Source: Albifimbria verrucaria (Eukaryota > Ascomycota > Sordariomycetes > Hypocreales > Stachybotryaceae). From it: a DNA stretch of 64,000 nt. Each line of letters starts with the position of its first letter. Position 1 is the stretch's first letter. Made by a program: the position numbers and the translations under genes. Location of the stretch: positions 2,728,001-2,792,000 of the forward strand of contig JAHREC010000009.1 in assembly GCA_020081605.1 (NCBI GenBank), given 5' to 3'. This document shows, one piece after another, positions 46,563 to 59,642 of the stretch. The notes beneath the pieces were generated by a model. It saw only the letters and a program-made list of their open reading frames with translations, did no database searches and was not told where the DNA came from.

Positions 46563-47957
46563 ATGCCGCGCCCGGTTCGCCTCAGAAGTACCGACACCCG
46601 TTGGGTCGTCCGCATTATACCCTTCTTCATCGCTGCAGCCCTCGGCTTCGCGACCTATGTCGTCGCAGCACGTCTTTGTGGTATGTTGCGCCCATGACAC
46701 CGTACGTTGCGTTGCGCTAACTTGCCCCGCCGCAGTGAATTACCTGCTGCGAGAGAAGGGCGACACCGGGCTCGCGGCAGCGTTGCTGACCCTATACTTC
46801 TTATCCCTCATCCTGACCATCGCAACTTACATCCGCATCTTCGTCACCGTGCAGCTCGATCCTGCGCTCGTGCCGCTCCCTCCTGGCCGTGAGGAATCCG
46901 AAGAAAAGAAAAACAGGCGCCGTGGCCGTGACAGATACCCGGACCCAGAGGCGAACCCTTGGACTCCTCCCGACGCAAACCCAGACAGTCCCGGCCTCGA
47001 GGCCTTCTACAGCAAAGATGTGTTTGTTTGCGAGGCAGACGGGCGGCCCAAGTGGTGTTCAGAATGCAGGATCTGGAAACCGGATCGTGCCCATCATTCG
47101 AGCGAACTAGGCCGCTGTGTTCGCAAGCTCGATCATGTTTGTCCTTGGGTCGGTGGCATGGTCTCGGAGACTTGTGAGTTGCGGCGATGAGCTTAAGGCT
47201 TCGTGATAGTGCTGACACACTGTATAGCCTTTAACTTCTTTATACAATTCACATTTTATTGCACGTTTCTCTGTGCCGTATGTCTCGGCACAGCTGGGTC
47301 GTGTCTTCGTCGACAGCAGAACGAGGGCCGCTCGCTGGACGGTTTCATCATTGCCGCCATCGTCCTCTCTGGGTTTTTTGCTTCTTTACGCTTTCCATGA
47401 CCGTAACATCCGGCCGTTTCCTTTTCACTAATACCACTAATATCGATCTTCTGCGAAAGGCGCAAGTGTATCAGCTCGCCATCCGAGTCCCTCCGAACAG
47501 TGGCTCATCCTCGTCATATCAGCTCATCACTTACCCGCTCTCGAACTATGCGAACCCTGCGGGCGTTGGAGGCAACTACAGCCCTGGAATCAATGGCAAT
47601 GTTTCGGATAGAGACCGGCGTGCCACGAGGACGTTTGCTATCGTCCGCACCGAAGCTGGGGAAAACCCTTGGGATCTTGGATACTGGCGCAACTTCAAAT
47701 CAGTCATGGGCAGTAATCCAATAGAGTGGCTCCTGCCTATTCGTCACTCTCCCTGCTGCAGCCACGAGAGCATGGTCAGCGACTACGAGCTGGGACCACT
47801 TCTCCAAGACTTGAAGAAGCGGTTCGGGCTCCCGGAGGAAGCGGAGGAGTCGCGCACGATACCGAGATGCGTGAGAGGAAGACTAACGGTAGATAGTTGT
47901 TTTGTTAATAAGCATAGTGCACATGAAGTATACATAATGGCGTCGGGTTTTGTGTAG
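46563..47957 (+). CDS. pfa5: palmitoyltransferase Pfa5 (DHHC family)
   Basis: Protein S-acyltransferase of the DHHC family, about 428 aa, a multispan membrane protein. Two TM segments come first (VVRIIPFFIAAALGFATYVV and LAAALLTLYFLSLILTIATYI). The Cys-rich domain follows (WCSECRIWKPDRAHHSSELGRC, then DHVCPWVGG), then two more TM stretches (FNFFIQFTFYCTFLCAVCLG and the one from FIIAAIVL). The catalytic motif is DHVC rather than DHHC; Pfa5 proteins vary at this His. Introns: 46681-46735 and 47174-47227. One T is missing in T6 at 47374-47379; with it the sum is 429 codons. ATG 46563 is preferred. Confidence 0.88.
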
Positions 47958-48682
47958 TATAAGGCATCACATATAATGGGAATAGCGAGTGGACGGCACG
48001 TTAGTCGTTGGGTTAGTTAGATACTGCTACTGATGGCATGCTTGGGTTTTCGTTTGTCCATAAATACATCATCGTTGTAATGGCAGCAAATGGTAAAGTT
48101 GTTGAGAATTATGTTTGTATTTTTCGAAGTTACCAATTGAAGTTTGAGTTGTCATAGAGGTCCGTTCAACTTTTGTAAATTCCCTGAGCAAAGTAGAAAT
48201 GTGGTAGTGATTGAAGATAATAATATCACGTCTGCACCACATAAATACGCAGGCATCCCTTAAAAGAGATTACCAAAGTCGAAATGACTACTCAAACATG
48301 CATCAAACTACTCAACATATTGTGACTAAAGGAAAAAACTGAGCATGATCAAGTTTTGCAAAATGTGAAGAATGATGAAATTGTAGATATAGGTTAGGTG
48401 AATCATGGGTTAAATTGGGCTGTGGTTCGTCCGTGGTGTAAGTTGGTTGATTGAGGAGAGCAGGCACGGATTACAGGCGGTTGCAACTTCCCTCCAGTGG
48501 TGGGGTCAACGCTAACCACATCTCATCATTTCTCTGAACTTATCCATCGTGCATCATCGAAACGTCTCTGTGATTCCACCAACCGTTCCCGCGTCTTTGG
48601 AAATGGCTGCTTCATAGAGCTTGACAGGCTGCGCTATGTAGGAACGTCACGTTGCTCGGACTTGCAGGATTCGTCTTGCAGC
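47958..48682. other. intergenic
   Basis: AT-rich, with no convincing frame until ATG 48683. Probably one terminator and one promoter. Confidence 0.5.
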
Positions 48683-50703
48683 ATGGCATCATCTCCATCC
48701 TTTGGGACCTCGTCCCTCTGCGTGGCCGCGGCCTGCGCCGTTCACGCTTCACCTACCGTCAGCTTGCACTGCTTGCCTCGTGCAACGCCTCAAATCCTCT
48801 TCGCGTCGTCGCCCACATAGATCTCGATGCATTCTATGCGCAATGCGAGATGATCCGGCTCGGCGTCCCGGAGGACCAGCCTCTCGCGGTCCAACAATGG
48901 TAGGCCACGTCCTCGTGCATCTCCCTCAAGCCAAGCTGGCGCTGACGGCAGCAAGGCAAGGTCTCATTGCCATCAACTATCCCGCCAGGGCCTCGGGCAT
49001 CGGGCGTCACTGCAATGTGACTGAAGCGATGAAGATGTGCCTGAGCCTGATCGCGCAGCACGTTGCGACGTGGCGTGAAGGCGACGAGAAGTGGGCGTAT
49101 CGCGAGGACGCCGCTGCTCATATCGCAACGGATAAGGTGTCCCTGGATCCTTACCGTCTTCAATCTAGGAAGATCCTGGCCCTGGTCAAGGACTCCCTAC
49201 CGCCGAACCTGCAGAAGGTGGAGAAGGCCAGTATAGACGAGGTTTTCCTCGACCTCTCTGCTCATGTCCACTCCATCCTCCTGCAGCGCTTCCCGAGCTG
49301 TCCAGCCCGCCTCCGTACGACGATCCCTCGGAACCGCTGCCTTTGCCCTCCATCGCCGCTTTGGATTGGCAGGCGGATGCCCTCGTGGACCTCGACGAGG
49401 AGCAAGAGGCCCTGGATCCCGACTGGGACGATGTGGTCATCTTGATAGGCTCAGAGATTGTGCGCAATGTACGAGCACGCATACGAGATGTCCTTGGATA
49501 CACCTGTTCGGCAGGGGTGGCCAATAACAAGCTTGTGAGCAAGTTGGGCTCTGCCTTCAAGAAGCCCAACCAGCAAACCGTGGTTAGAAGCAGAGCCGTC
49601 GGCGACTTCCTTGCCGGTTTCAAGCTTACCAAGATGCGTAACCTCGGCGGGAAGCTCGGGGAGCAGGTCGTGTCTACTTTTCAAACGGAGCATGTCAAGG
49701 ACCTTCTGGAAATATCATTGGAGCAGATGAAGGCTAAGCTGGGCAATGACACAGGGCTTTGGGTGCACAACACCATCAGGGGCATCGATACGAGCGAGGT
49801 CAACCCGCGCACTCAAATCAAATCTATGCTTTCTGCAAAGTCCTTCCGACCAACCATTGACACGGCGGAGCAAGCAACCAGGTGGCTGCGCATCTTTGTC
49901 GCCGACATTTTTGCTCGCTTAGTGGAGGAGGGCGTGCTGGAGAACAAGAGGCGGCCGCGAACAATAAACCTCCACCACCGTCATCAAGGACAGACTCGGT
50001 CCGGCAGGCGCCGATTCCCCAGGGAAGGGCCCTTGATGAGCTGGTCCTGTTCAATATTGCCAAAGAACTTCTAGCTCAGATAATTGCTGAGGGTAACGTG
50101 TGGCCATGTGCCAACCTAAGCCTGAGCGTAGGTGGCTTCGAGGATGGTGTGAAGGGTAATATGGGTATTGAAGCATTTGTGGTCAAAGGTGAGATAGCGG
50201 AGACCATTCGCAGTGCCACCCCAGAGAACCGCCCTTCCTCGACTGGCCCCGTACAAGCCATCAAACGACGTCGACCAGACGACGGTGGAATACAGCGGTT
50301 CTTCTCCAAGAAGGCATCTTCCGAAGAAACGTCGACCAATGGCCGGGATATGTCTAATGCCGGCGGTGAACCCGATCCACACCACTCACCTATGCTCAGC
50401 TCCGAGATACTACATAGAGGTCAGACAGACCAGAGCCATGGGCAGGCAAGCGGAATGCAGCCTCTCATCACCGAATACTTTTGTTCCCGATGTGAAGCCA
50501 ATTTCGACGACCCAGAGTCACTTCAGAGCCACGAGGACTGGCACTTTGCTAAGGACCTCCAAGATGAAGAACGTGGCAGTTCTGCATTTGCGGAGCGACA
50601 GATCACTTCACGCAATGCAGCCCCGAAACGATCAACTGCATCTAAACGCGGAGGCAGGGGAGGAAAACTGGACCAGGGGCAGACCAGGCTCAAGTTTGGA
50701 TGA
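48683..50703 (+). CDS. rad30: DNA polymerase eta
   Basis: Y-family translesion polymerase eta (Rad30), about 655 aa, which copies past UV photoproducts. Catalytic acidic motifs: VVAHIDLDAFYAQCE and KASIDEVFLD. Then VLGYTCSAGVANNKLVSKLGS (thumb/HhH region), the little-finger region and a ubiquitin-binding zinc finger YFCSRCEANF...HEDWHFAKDL. PIP-like elements: GIQRFFSKK and the extreme C-terminal TRLKFG. Intron 48900-48955. Three single bases are missing: CCC 48714-48716, CCC 49292-49294 and near 50001. With them the total is 656 codons. Confidence 0.93.
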
Positions 50704-53700
50704 ACACGAACACGCCCTCAGTGACAAGGCCCTGCATCTGCCTTCAATAGATGGATGCAAGCACAAGCGGCCCATCACTTCATGCAGTTGCAACCTGAGA
50801 TGCCTATTTGGCTGACGCAGTGCTGGGACACAAACCCAGCATAATGAGTGCAATAAACCTGCAGGCCGAGTCGCACGCCTGCTGAAGAAGGCTCGACGAT
50901 TCACAGTCCAGGACGGAGAGGGCCTTCTCGGCGCGAACTACATCTTCAAGCGTTCTGATGATACCTAGGGAGGCGTGATGGATTGCATACTCCGTCTTCG
51001 AGCTGCAGGTGGTGATTCGTACGGCCACGCGCGTGCCTCGCATGACCTGGGACAAGACCGATGGCATCTTGCTATTGACCACGTCAACGCTGTCGATGAG
51101 ACATTTGCGTTTCTGTATCGTCAAGAGCTGCTCCGCGAAATCGTTTGTGTTGACTGATGTGTTCGAGTATAAATGGTGCCCGTGAAAAGACTACGGCGTT
51201 TAAACATGGGAGTGTACCCAGGTAATGATAATCATTGGCCCCGCCAGAGACGGCGGCACTGATACTAAACGATAACTGTTTCTTATGCATTGAAGGAGTG
51301 CCTGAAAATGCGATGCTGGCCAACATGCGAAGTTGGTTCTACCATGACTAGGCATCAGGACCCATACCGGACTGCGGATTTGATTGGCCACTTGGTTCGG
51401 GCAGCTAGTGAGAGGAGTGTGTTGGTGACGGCGTGTTGGGCGTCAATTGGGTGGGAGCATTGGTACCCAACTTTGGGGCAAGCGCTCCGAGTCTGTGGGA
51501 CGGTGGGAGCCGCTTCAGAAACAAACGGCCAGATGAAGCAATGCTGGAGAAGGAGGGACACGTCGTCCAACTCGGGTGGCCTGCAAGCAAGGCGCGTTGC
51601 AACCGGTGCCATACGCCGCGCTGTGACGGCTTGGCGACATCCAGGAAAGGCAGAGCAGCCACGGCCGCTGGGCTGCTGATTCTCCAGCAAGGCGTTGGGA
51701 CTGCAGGGCAACGCGCAGGCGGTGAGGTGCTCTGCTTCTGGTAGCGTAGTCCGATGAGACAGAGTTGTCGATACACTAGGTGATGAGCTTGAAGTGTCGA
51801 CGGTATAAATTAGCGGTACTGTCCGAGTATGAGCGGGCGATATGTGCTGTCTACCTTGATTAGTCCGGGTTGCTGAGAAGTTATTCCTGACGGACGGTTC
51901 ATTGTCATCGTCCGCTCCGTCACAAAGTGGCGAGTCCATCGTTGAGGTCCCCAAGGCTCCGTCCGTGTGCTGTCATCACCGTTGCGAGCAGAAGCAAGCC
52001 TTCCGACCTTACCACCAAGGTCACCGAGCGCACCTCGTTTTGCCTTATTCTAGACCGAGCTCACCACCAGGCAGGCCCTCCTCGCTGAGTAGCCAGATGT
52101 ACTATACTATGCTGCTTCTTACGACGAGAGCTACATCATCAAACACCCGGCAGCAAGACGCACGTTGAAAGCCAGCCACATGCTGATACTGAATACCATC
52201 ACCATTCCCGCCACCAGCATCACGTTTTAGACGAGAAGCTTCCCGTGGCGTCGCCGTTGGGCATCTGTCGGATGCCAGGGCCAACCCGGTTGCGAATACC
52301 ACACACGGCCGTGTTAAATTCACTGCCAGGGAGCAGAGACGAATCAGGTGCCAGCTCGCGAACCATCATTGCTTTGTCCCAGACTCTCGGATAAAGCTAG
52401 TGCCTAGCCAGCAGGTACCCTTTGTGCCACTTGAAGAAGGCTGCCTGTCCAACGCAGGCGGATTGGTAGTGGCCCGCGTACCGTTCGCGTACGGTCGGCA
52501 TTGGTTCACAGGAACTGCAGCCCCGGACCGCATTGTGAGTGGCGGTCTATGAGCGAATAGCACACAAACAGGGAAATTGAGAGGCAGAGAATCATCCACG
52601 TCTGCGTGCATCAGCGAGCGAACAGGCTGCATGACCTGTGCTTGTTTGTGTGTGAGCCGCGGCCTAAAACGTCTGACACGCAGCCCACCCACCGTCCGGC
52701 ACCGCGCAGCCAATCCGTTTTGGACACAGAGGGCTTACACCCAGGCGAATTCCAACTGAAGTCATCCCATCCGTTAGGTGGCTAGCGAGCGGAGCCACCA
52801 TCATTTAGCGATCCGAAACAGCGGAGCGGGAGGAGTCGAGGCTCCAGAGAAAATTGAAAAACGATCAGACCAAGGCCCTTTGCTAGCCAAGGGCAGGGAG
52901 ACAGGGGTGGGAAAAAAGAGTGGATGATAAGGCAGAGCTTCCACACACCAGTTGACTGACTGAGACTGGAGCGCATGGTCTGGTCGCCTGCTGGAGACTG
53001 GGACTGGGAACAGTGACACCGGCAGCACCGACCACGTCGAGAAAGGCCAGCCAATCGAGCGTGACCGAGGCCAGAAACGGCCAGGATCAGGGCAAGCCGT
53101 TTGCGTGACCTGCATCATCGTCATCACCGTGGAGAGCAGGCATCCAGCCAGAGCCAGCAGCGTGGTGCAGGGCAGCCCAACGTTGCCGCTGGAGCCCAGC
53201 GGTACCCAGCACCACCACCACCATCATCATTATCACCAAGACCAATACCACCAAAGCAGGCTCGGTGGATGCAGGTTCCACGACCAGCAGCAGCAAGCCG
53301 TGGCACCACTCCTGGGTCAGGCGAGAAGGCCCAGCAATAGCAATCGCTATTACGACGTCGACACCAACATCATCGGTAACAACAACAACTACAGCAGCAG
53401 GGCAGCAACGCCTGCACCTGTGACACTGGCTACGTCGACGCCCACGCCAACGCCTACTAGAGGGACTCCTAGAGGAACTCCCAGGGAACTCAAGAGGAAC
53501 TCCTAGGGCGACACCTACGCCAACGCCAACGCCAACGGCCACACGTACGCCTACACCTGCTCCGACAGGCACAGGCTTGGTTGCCACCGGCCAGGCCCAA
53601 CCACACGGCAGCCCAGCGCCCCACTGGCGTCCACACATCTTTTCTGCCTCTTCCTCTTCCTCTTCCTCTTCGTCGCACCTTGCTCCGCCCCTCGCCTGTC

Positions 53701-53912
53701 CTCGCAGCCTCAGACCCCTGTTCCACCCGACGAGTATTCTTTTCCCCTGCCTCTCTCTCCTCCTCCTCTTCTTCCTCTCTCCCTCCCTTCGTCCCCGTCG
53801 CTCCCCTTCTCCCTTCGTCTCCGCCGCCTGCCCCTCTGCTCACCTCGCCTCCACGTCCTCTTCACCAGCGACATCGACGCCGTCTTACATCCCCTACGCA
53901 CGCATCGTCGCC
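50704..53912. other. gene-poor stretch with a repetitive 3' part
   Basis: A minus frame at 50804-51124 has gene-like codon use but no homologue I recognise. Frames at 51.2-52.8 kb conflict. At about 53.43-53.57 kb, hexamers such as GCCAAC and GGAACTCC recur, followed by pyrimidine-rich DNA to ATG 53913. This looks like the leader and promoter of the next gene. Confidence 0.45.
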
Positions 53913-55218
53913 ATGTCGAGACAACCCCGCAACCAGGGTCCTTCGGTTGGCTCTGCCACCACCCGCCAGAACGAATACTTCGTCCCGCGCGATGGCATCG
54001 ACCGCGAAGTCATCTCCGCCGACATCTGCCGCTACCTGGGCAACGATGCCCTCGTGCGGCCTGGCCACTACGAGGTACGCAAGCCCATGCGCCTGCTTTC
54101 CCCTTTCAAAATCGCTCACATCTTTGCGCAGAACCCCAGACAGGGCAGGTAGTTCAAGGCTACTACATTACTGCCTACAGGAACCTGACCACTGTGAGTA
54201 TCTATCTGTCCAGCAACCTTGGCCTAGCGATTCCCTGCTAACTCCTCGTGCGTCATCAGGCCATGATCGAAGACCTGAAAGCCGATTCCGCGCGATGGGA
54301 CAGTGAGCGCCGTGCTCAGACCTCGCGCAACACTTCCGGAGGTATCATTGCCTCGAGAGATGCCACTGGCCTTGCTGCGAGACTCTCATCTAACTCACCT
54401 GTAGTCCAATACCGCTACTCAGAAACCCACCAGTCGCGCCAACACCACGGCCCAACCGATAACGCCTATCCCGACCCCTATGCTCGTGACCCCGCCTATG
54501 ACGGTCCCAGATACCCAGGAACAGGTGCTCCCGGTTACACAGGTGCCTCTGGCGCTTATCCTTCGCAGCAGCCGCAACAGGGTTATGCTCCCGCCAGTGG
54601 TGGCGCGTACGGTGGCTTCCAGCAGCCTCAGCAGTCCCCTCCTCCGGATGCCAGATATGCTTCTCCTGCCCAGGCGGGTTCTATGTACCCGAGTGGCCAG
54701 GATTCCCGTACATCGCTACCGGAGCCAACAACCACAGGGCCTACCCTTCCGGCGGTGACCCTTATGCTGCCAACAGGATTGGATCTTCGGCCGCTGGTGC
54801 CCAGCAGCCCATCTATGCAACCTCTGCCCCTCCGCAGTCTGGATATCCCGCATCGTCGTTCCCCACAGCTTACTCTGGCCAAGTACCCCAGCAGTCTACC
54901 CCTTACGCACAGCCGCACGATCCCTTCTACGGTCGAGGTGCGTACAAGAAGAACACTTGAACAGTCCCCAAGAGTTTCCATCTGATTTTTAGCGTCCCCA
55001 GCAGGCCAAACTTCCCAAGGCCAGCAACAGCAAGGCTTCCCGGCCCAGGGACAACAAACCTCCCAGCAGCAGTATGACACGCAAGCTCACCCCGCGCCTC
55101 TGCGTCCGCACCCAACCCTCCTCAGGCAACCACAGGAGGCACAAATGCTCGTCGTAGTGACCGGGAGAGCGAAAACAGGCATTCCACCGATAGGCATCAC
55201 CGCGCTGCACGCCGGTAA
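53913..55218 (+). CDS. RfeG-like protein
   Basis: About 376 aa, resembling proteins annotated as transcription factor RfeG in filamentous ascomycetes; the actual molecular role is not established. The conserved N-terminus is ENEYFVPRDGIDREVISADICRYLG in style (here RQNEYFVPRDGIDREV), then TGQVVQGYYITAYRNLTT and AMIEDLKADSARWD. The rest is Gln/Pro/Tyr/Gly-rich and disordered, ending in a basic RSDRESENRHSTDRHHRAARR. Introns: 54075-54131, 54194-54259, 54938-54992. Three single C losses: CCCC 54134-54137, CCC 54705-54707, CC about 55097-55098. With them the total is 377 codons. Confidence 0.7.
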
Positions 55219-57190
55219 ACTCCGACCCAGGATGGAGCCCAGCAAAGGACCTGATGCCTGTCGAAAGACCGGCCCTCAAGGCTCCATTGTGCCATCTCCA
55301 TCCTCTCCCATCCATGAGCGCGCGTTTAACAGCGCATTGATTTCTGCATAGTAACCGGGGTCTCACTGGAGTTCAGCTTTTTCCTTCTTCCCGGATCGGC
55401 GTCATGCACCTCTTCTGTTTTATCATTCCAAGGCTGGCATCTGGACTTTTCTGGCTATTACCATTTCCGGGACCTGCAAACTAGCATTCCACGAGGATCT
55501 TTACTTCCCTAGGATGGTGTCATTTGGTTGCCGCATATCAATTCCCACACCTCGGACCCTTTTTCACTAGAGACACCAGTCACCCACTTTACGCTTGACG
55601 TCTCGTTTCCGAGGATGAACCTTTACCTACGGTTCCTTTTGCCTTTGGACAACTATGTTGTCCTGGTAATGTTTTGACCAATCATCTGGATATCTGTCGA
55701 CGATAATGACCATCATGGACGACTCATTCTGCATGTGTCTTTTGCCTGTGGTTTCCTGGCGCTGGATAAGGGAAAAGAAAGATAATGATTTATGTCTTGT
55801 GGTGGGTCATCATACGCTCTTGCTGCCCGGGACCGGCCTACTGGCGGGGTTTTTCCTTTTCTTTTCTTTTCTTTTCTTTTCTTTTTATCTTCATTCTTTT
55901 CTTTTCTGTCCGGACCTGGTGTTTTCTCATCTGCGGTGGCTGAACCACCTCCGGTTGTTGTTTCTTGCATTGTTTGCTTTTCCTAATAGAATGGTAAGGT
56001 CATGGTTCCCAGGCAGCAAGGTAAGCGTCATGAGTTTGTACATATTAGCCGAAGATCTCGAGAAAGGATATTCCCCATTTCATCTTCATCTCTCGTTCCG
56101 GACATTGCCACAGGATTGATTGACATGTGCGTGTTGTGGAGACTTACTACTAACACAGCTAGACTTGACATTCCATGGAACGAAGCTCCCTTGGCTCTGG
56201 ACTGGATGCAACCTCATTACAGGATACCACAACATAAAATCACCGTTTCACTGGACAGGATCAACCAGCTTCTTATACTTCCAGGGATGAACCGGGTACA
56301 TACTGCTACAGTAGTGAAATAGAGACTACAAGGTAACATCATTTCCCAGTTCACCATGGCGCAATATTTCGAATGAATCAATCGGTACTATGTGCCCACT
56401 CTCACATAGCCACCTTTGAGCTTTCAGGACATGACAGCAGCAACCAGAATACGGAACTTGAATGCCTTGCCAGCGGCTTAGCCATGCCAACAGGGTCACA
56501 GGAACCTTGGAGAACAACATCTTCCTCACTCCGGACTGTATTATTATTATCCATTGGAACCAAGCCATACCGGGCATCAACATCATCACTGGACAACACA
56601 TCTAATAGTGCCTTCGCTTAACGTGTTGGATCCTGACGTGGAGGGCTAGATGGGGCATGTACGCGGCGAGAATGGCTGGAGCTTGGGTTACGTGGGGTTG
56701 GACTTAGGTTTCATGCCTAACAGCAGCAACTGAAAATAATATCTTTGGGCTTTAACATGACTGTCTCTTCATCGTTCCGACTGTTCTATCCATATTCATC
56801 TGTTGATCGTGAGCACTGTTGCCCAGTTACGAGTACCAGCTGTCCTATCAACCGTGCTTTGTACCCATATTCTGGGCCTTCGGCTCAAGTCTGAACGACG
56901 TGTCGGATGTGTTTCTACCACTCGGCGCTTGATAGGCAACGGACAGCTGCAGCATACCTGACGAAATCGGGCAAACTCTTTGGCAGTGATTGAACTTAGA
57001 GGGAAACTGGAAGTGAGATGTGGAGTTCTATGTTCTGGTATCACATCATCTTCATTTAGTTTAGAGCTACCGCTTTGACGGAGACAAGGGTATATGCACT
57101 ACACATAGACGGCTCTAGTTGTGACAGTTTGGGCATAGAGTCGGTACTTTTGATATTCTCGTCGGAGCGTGTATTACTACCAGCGCTGCT
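55219..57190. repeat. intergenic with a (TTTTC)n tract
   Basis: A TTTTC pentamer tract of about six units lies near 55856-55886. Other frames are short and without domains. No gene supported. Confidence 0.5.
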
Positions 57191-58846
57191 TCAGGACTCG
57201 TAGCGGAGGTAGGATATTATATGATAGCTTATAGAAGGGGTGTGAGAGTTACCCACCATCGCATGGTCTCGACGGTAGCGGAACTGTTCTATCAGAATTT
57301 CAAGGATAGAGAGAAAGAAGCTTGATAAAAGTGTTAAGAGGCGTAGTCGTGGCAATTTGTGTTGTACCCAGGACAGGGGCAGTAGACGACGGCCATATAG
57401 GGGCAAAATGATCGCGGCGAGGGACAAGAGATTTATAGCAGAATTGGTTGCCAATGATACGTTTCATGGCAAGTGAACTCAGATCTTTGAGAGTTGGATA
57501 GTTCAATGACACATCGCGGGTAAGTATCATGATTCCTTGTGGCCGCCATAAAGACCTAGCATACCGAATCCCAGAACCAATTCTGGCAGGATGAGTTTAA
57601 CAAGTTTCTTGATCCACTACCTTATGCACTGAAGATAGTGATTGAAAGGGGAATGTTTCGAGTATGTCTCATAGAGTCCTGTTCTCACGCTCCAATCACT
57701 AAGGTATCATTTCGACACCTTTCAAGAGACCCCCAAGTCGGAACTTTTCGATGGTAAGGCAGAACCTAGGGGTTTGATATGAAGAGTGATGAGCAGAACA
57801 CTTCCCGGTTACAGATTGAAGTGCATTATGATGGATTGTAGTCCAACCTACTACAGCAGAACCCAAGGCTTTATCGTCCCTATGTAAACGTTCTATAGCT
57901 TCTTCCACCCGTGCGATGCAGTTCTATCCTGGCTGAGGCGCTCGAACAGAAAGATTTCGCAGAATGTCTAATAGGCGCTCATGGTTCTTGATTTTGGCTA
58001 TCATTAATCGGACTAGGATCATTAAAACGGGTGTCATTGCAATATCACGTTCTTCAAACTCCCAAACAAAATTCTCCTGATTTCGCTCCACTGTCATGCG
58101 CTCCTTGACGTAGGGATGCTTTCCGCGCAAGCTATTGTTTTATAGCCTAGGCCCGAGGAGAAGCACCCAATGGTATCTATTTTAGCCGGCGAGTTCTAGG
58201 GATATGGTGATTATTTGTTAAGGCTTTACTCCACGATCTTCTCCACTGGTCACCTTGGGCGCCGATGATCCAGCGTAATGTGCAACATACAAACGGTCTT
58301 TATTTGAGGCTATTGTTACTTATCAGATGGTCAGTCGGTTTAAAGTCTCACGTCCGAAAAGAGCAAAAACGAAGACGCCGTCTGTAGAGATGGGCAATGG
58401 AGAGCAATATGGCGACGATGTGACATGGGCAAGAGAAGTGGTGATTCAACATCTCTGTTATTAAGGTGGAAACCCTGACTAGAGAGTAAGTACGAACAAT
58501 AATTGAGTGCCATCCGACTCTACCACTGGGGATGAATCCTCTCTCAAAATAGAAATATTGACTCTAAGTGCCTCCCCAATGCAGCTGGTCCTACCAACAG
58601 GGGCCCATGGATCTTGAAACCAACACCGGATTCTCGGTGACTAAGGAAGCCCTCTCTATCGGTTTGTGTTGGTTGAAGCAGCATGTTTGGCTCTAGATAG
58701 ATACGTCTGTTGACATATATGTTACTGACAGGATCTATTTGTTCTACTATGCATTGGCTTGAAGTGCTTAGGGCAGAACCGTCCAGAAATGGTCGCTTCA
58801 AGTGGCCTGTAAAGGCGTTTAACTGGATACAAACCCAGTGTGCCAT
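57191..58846 (-). pseudogene. possible decayed or multi-break hypothetical gene
   Basis: Several minus-strand frames in a row look coding but lie in different frames. One is MAHWVCIQLNAFTGHLKR (58846-58544). Another is NQENFVWEFEERDIAMTPVL (58130-57924). A third is VEEAIERLHRDDKALGSAVV (57908-57699). The last is NYPTLKDLSSLAMKRIIGNQ (57530-57300). They could be exons and frameshifted parts of one gene, or remains of one. I do not recognise the family, and no single missing base joins them all. Confidence 0.3.
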
Positions 58847-59546
58847 GGCGATTTTGTACCGTTTTCCATAGCCGTGTCATTGTTTATATGATGCTCTACG
58901 TTAATAATCCGTCAGCATGCCTTGCAACAACGGACTCCTCTCGGTATCCCGGTTGTGTCTCCGCGCGTGGCCGGTGTGCCGTCAAACCAGCCATACCGTC
59001 CCAGAACAAGTCATCCAGAGCGAGATCTTAAACGCGAGCTCACAGGTATTTAGCAACAATCTTTTTACTCCACCATGTTATCAAAACAACTTTCCTACGA
59101 GTTAGTTTATTAGACTTAGGTATGGAACCAGAGGACCTGTCCTGTAGGTTGGTCGACTCAACCCTACACTTTATGAGTTGGCGCCTCCTACCACGGCATC
59201 AAGACCATCGCTGTTTGCTTACTGATTGATGATCCTGGGAAATTAATCGCCTTGGGAATTTCCGAGGAGACTGGTTCCTAGCTTTAAACAGTGGTGGAAG
59301 ATTCTCCCCGGCTGTGTCTCCAAGCTCTAGCTAGCCTGATGCACCCTGAAACACTAAGAGCATACATACATACTACCATGCATGATACTACCATCCGGCT
59401 CTGACAATGCCCATCATTCATATTGTATATCTCCCCATGTGACTAAATCTAGCCTTGATTGGACCAAAAGTGAATAAATAGCGCCAAAGTATGGCGGCAG
59501 AATTTTGTTCAAAAAGACAGAAAGAAATGCAAAAGAAAGGTTGCTT
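58847..59546. other. intergenic
   Basis: No supported gene. The stretch just left of 59547 is the downstream flank of the minus-strand tRNA and contains AAAA (TTTT on the tRNA strand) at about 59531, a likely RNA polymerase III stop. Confidence 0.5.
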
Positions 59547-59642
59547 TGACGAGAGAGGGATTCGAACCCTCGCCTATTACTAGACTGCGAATGTCATTAG
59601 ATGACCTGAACACAGCGCCTTAGACCACTCGGCCATCTCGCC
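59547..59642 (-). tRNA. trnL: tRNA-Leu(CAG) with a 14-nt intron
   Basis: Class II tRNA, 96 nt with the intron and discriminator base. The acceptor stem GGCGAGA pairs with TCTCGTC. D-arm GCC/GGC. The anticodon stem CTGTG pairs with CGCAG. The T-arm GAGGG-TTCGAAT-CCCTC is canonical. The anticodon CAG lies at 59606-59608, and the intron at 59591-59604 sits one base after it, at the canonical position. The long variable arm (CTA/TAG stem) fits Leu. It shows that CTG is read as leucine here. Confidence 0.92.

Noticed and set aside
50804..51124. Minus-strand frame of 106 aa with gene-like codon use.
   Set aside because: No recognisable domain or introns. Kept only as a possible gene to test with RNA-seq.
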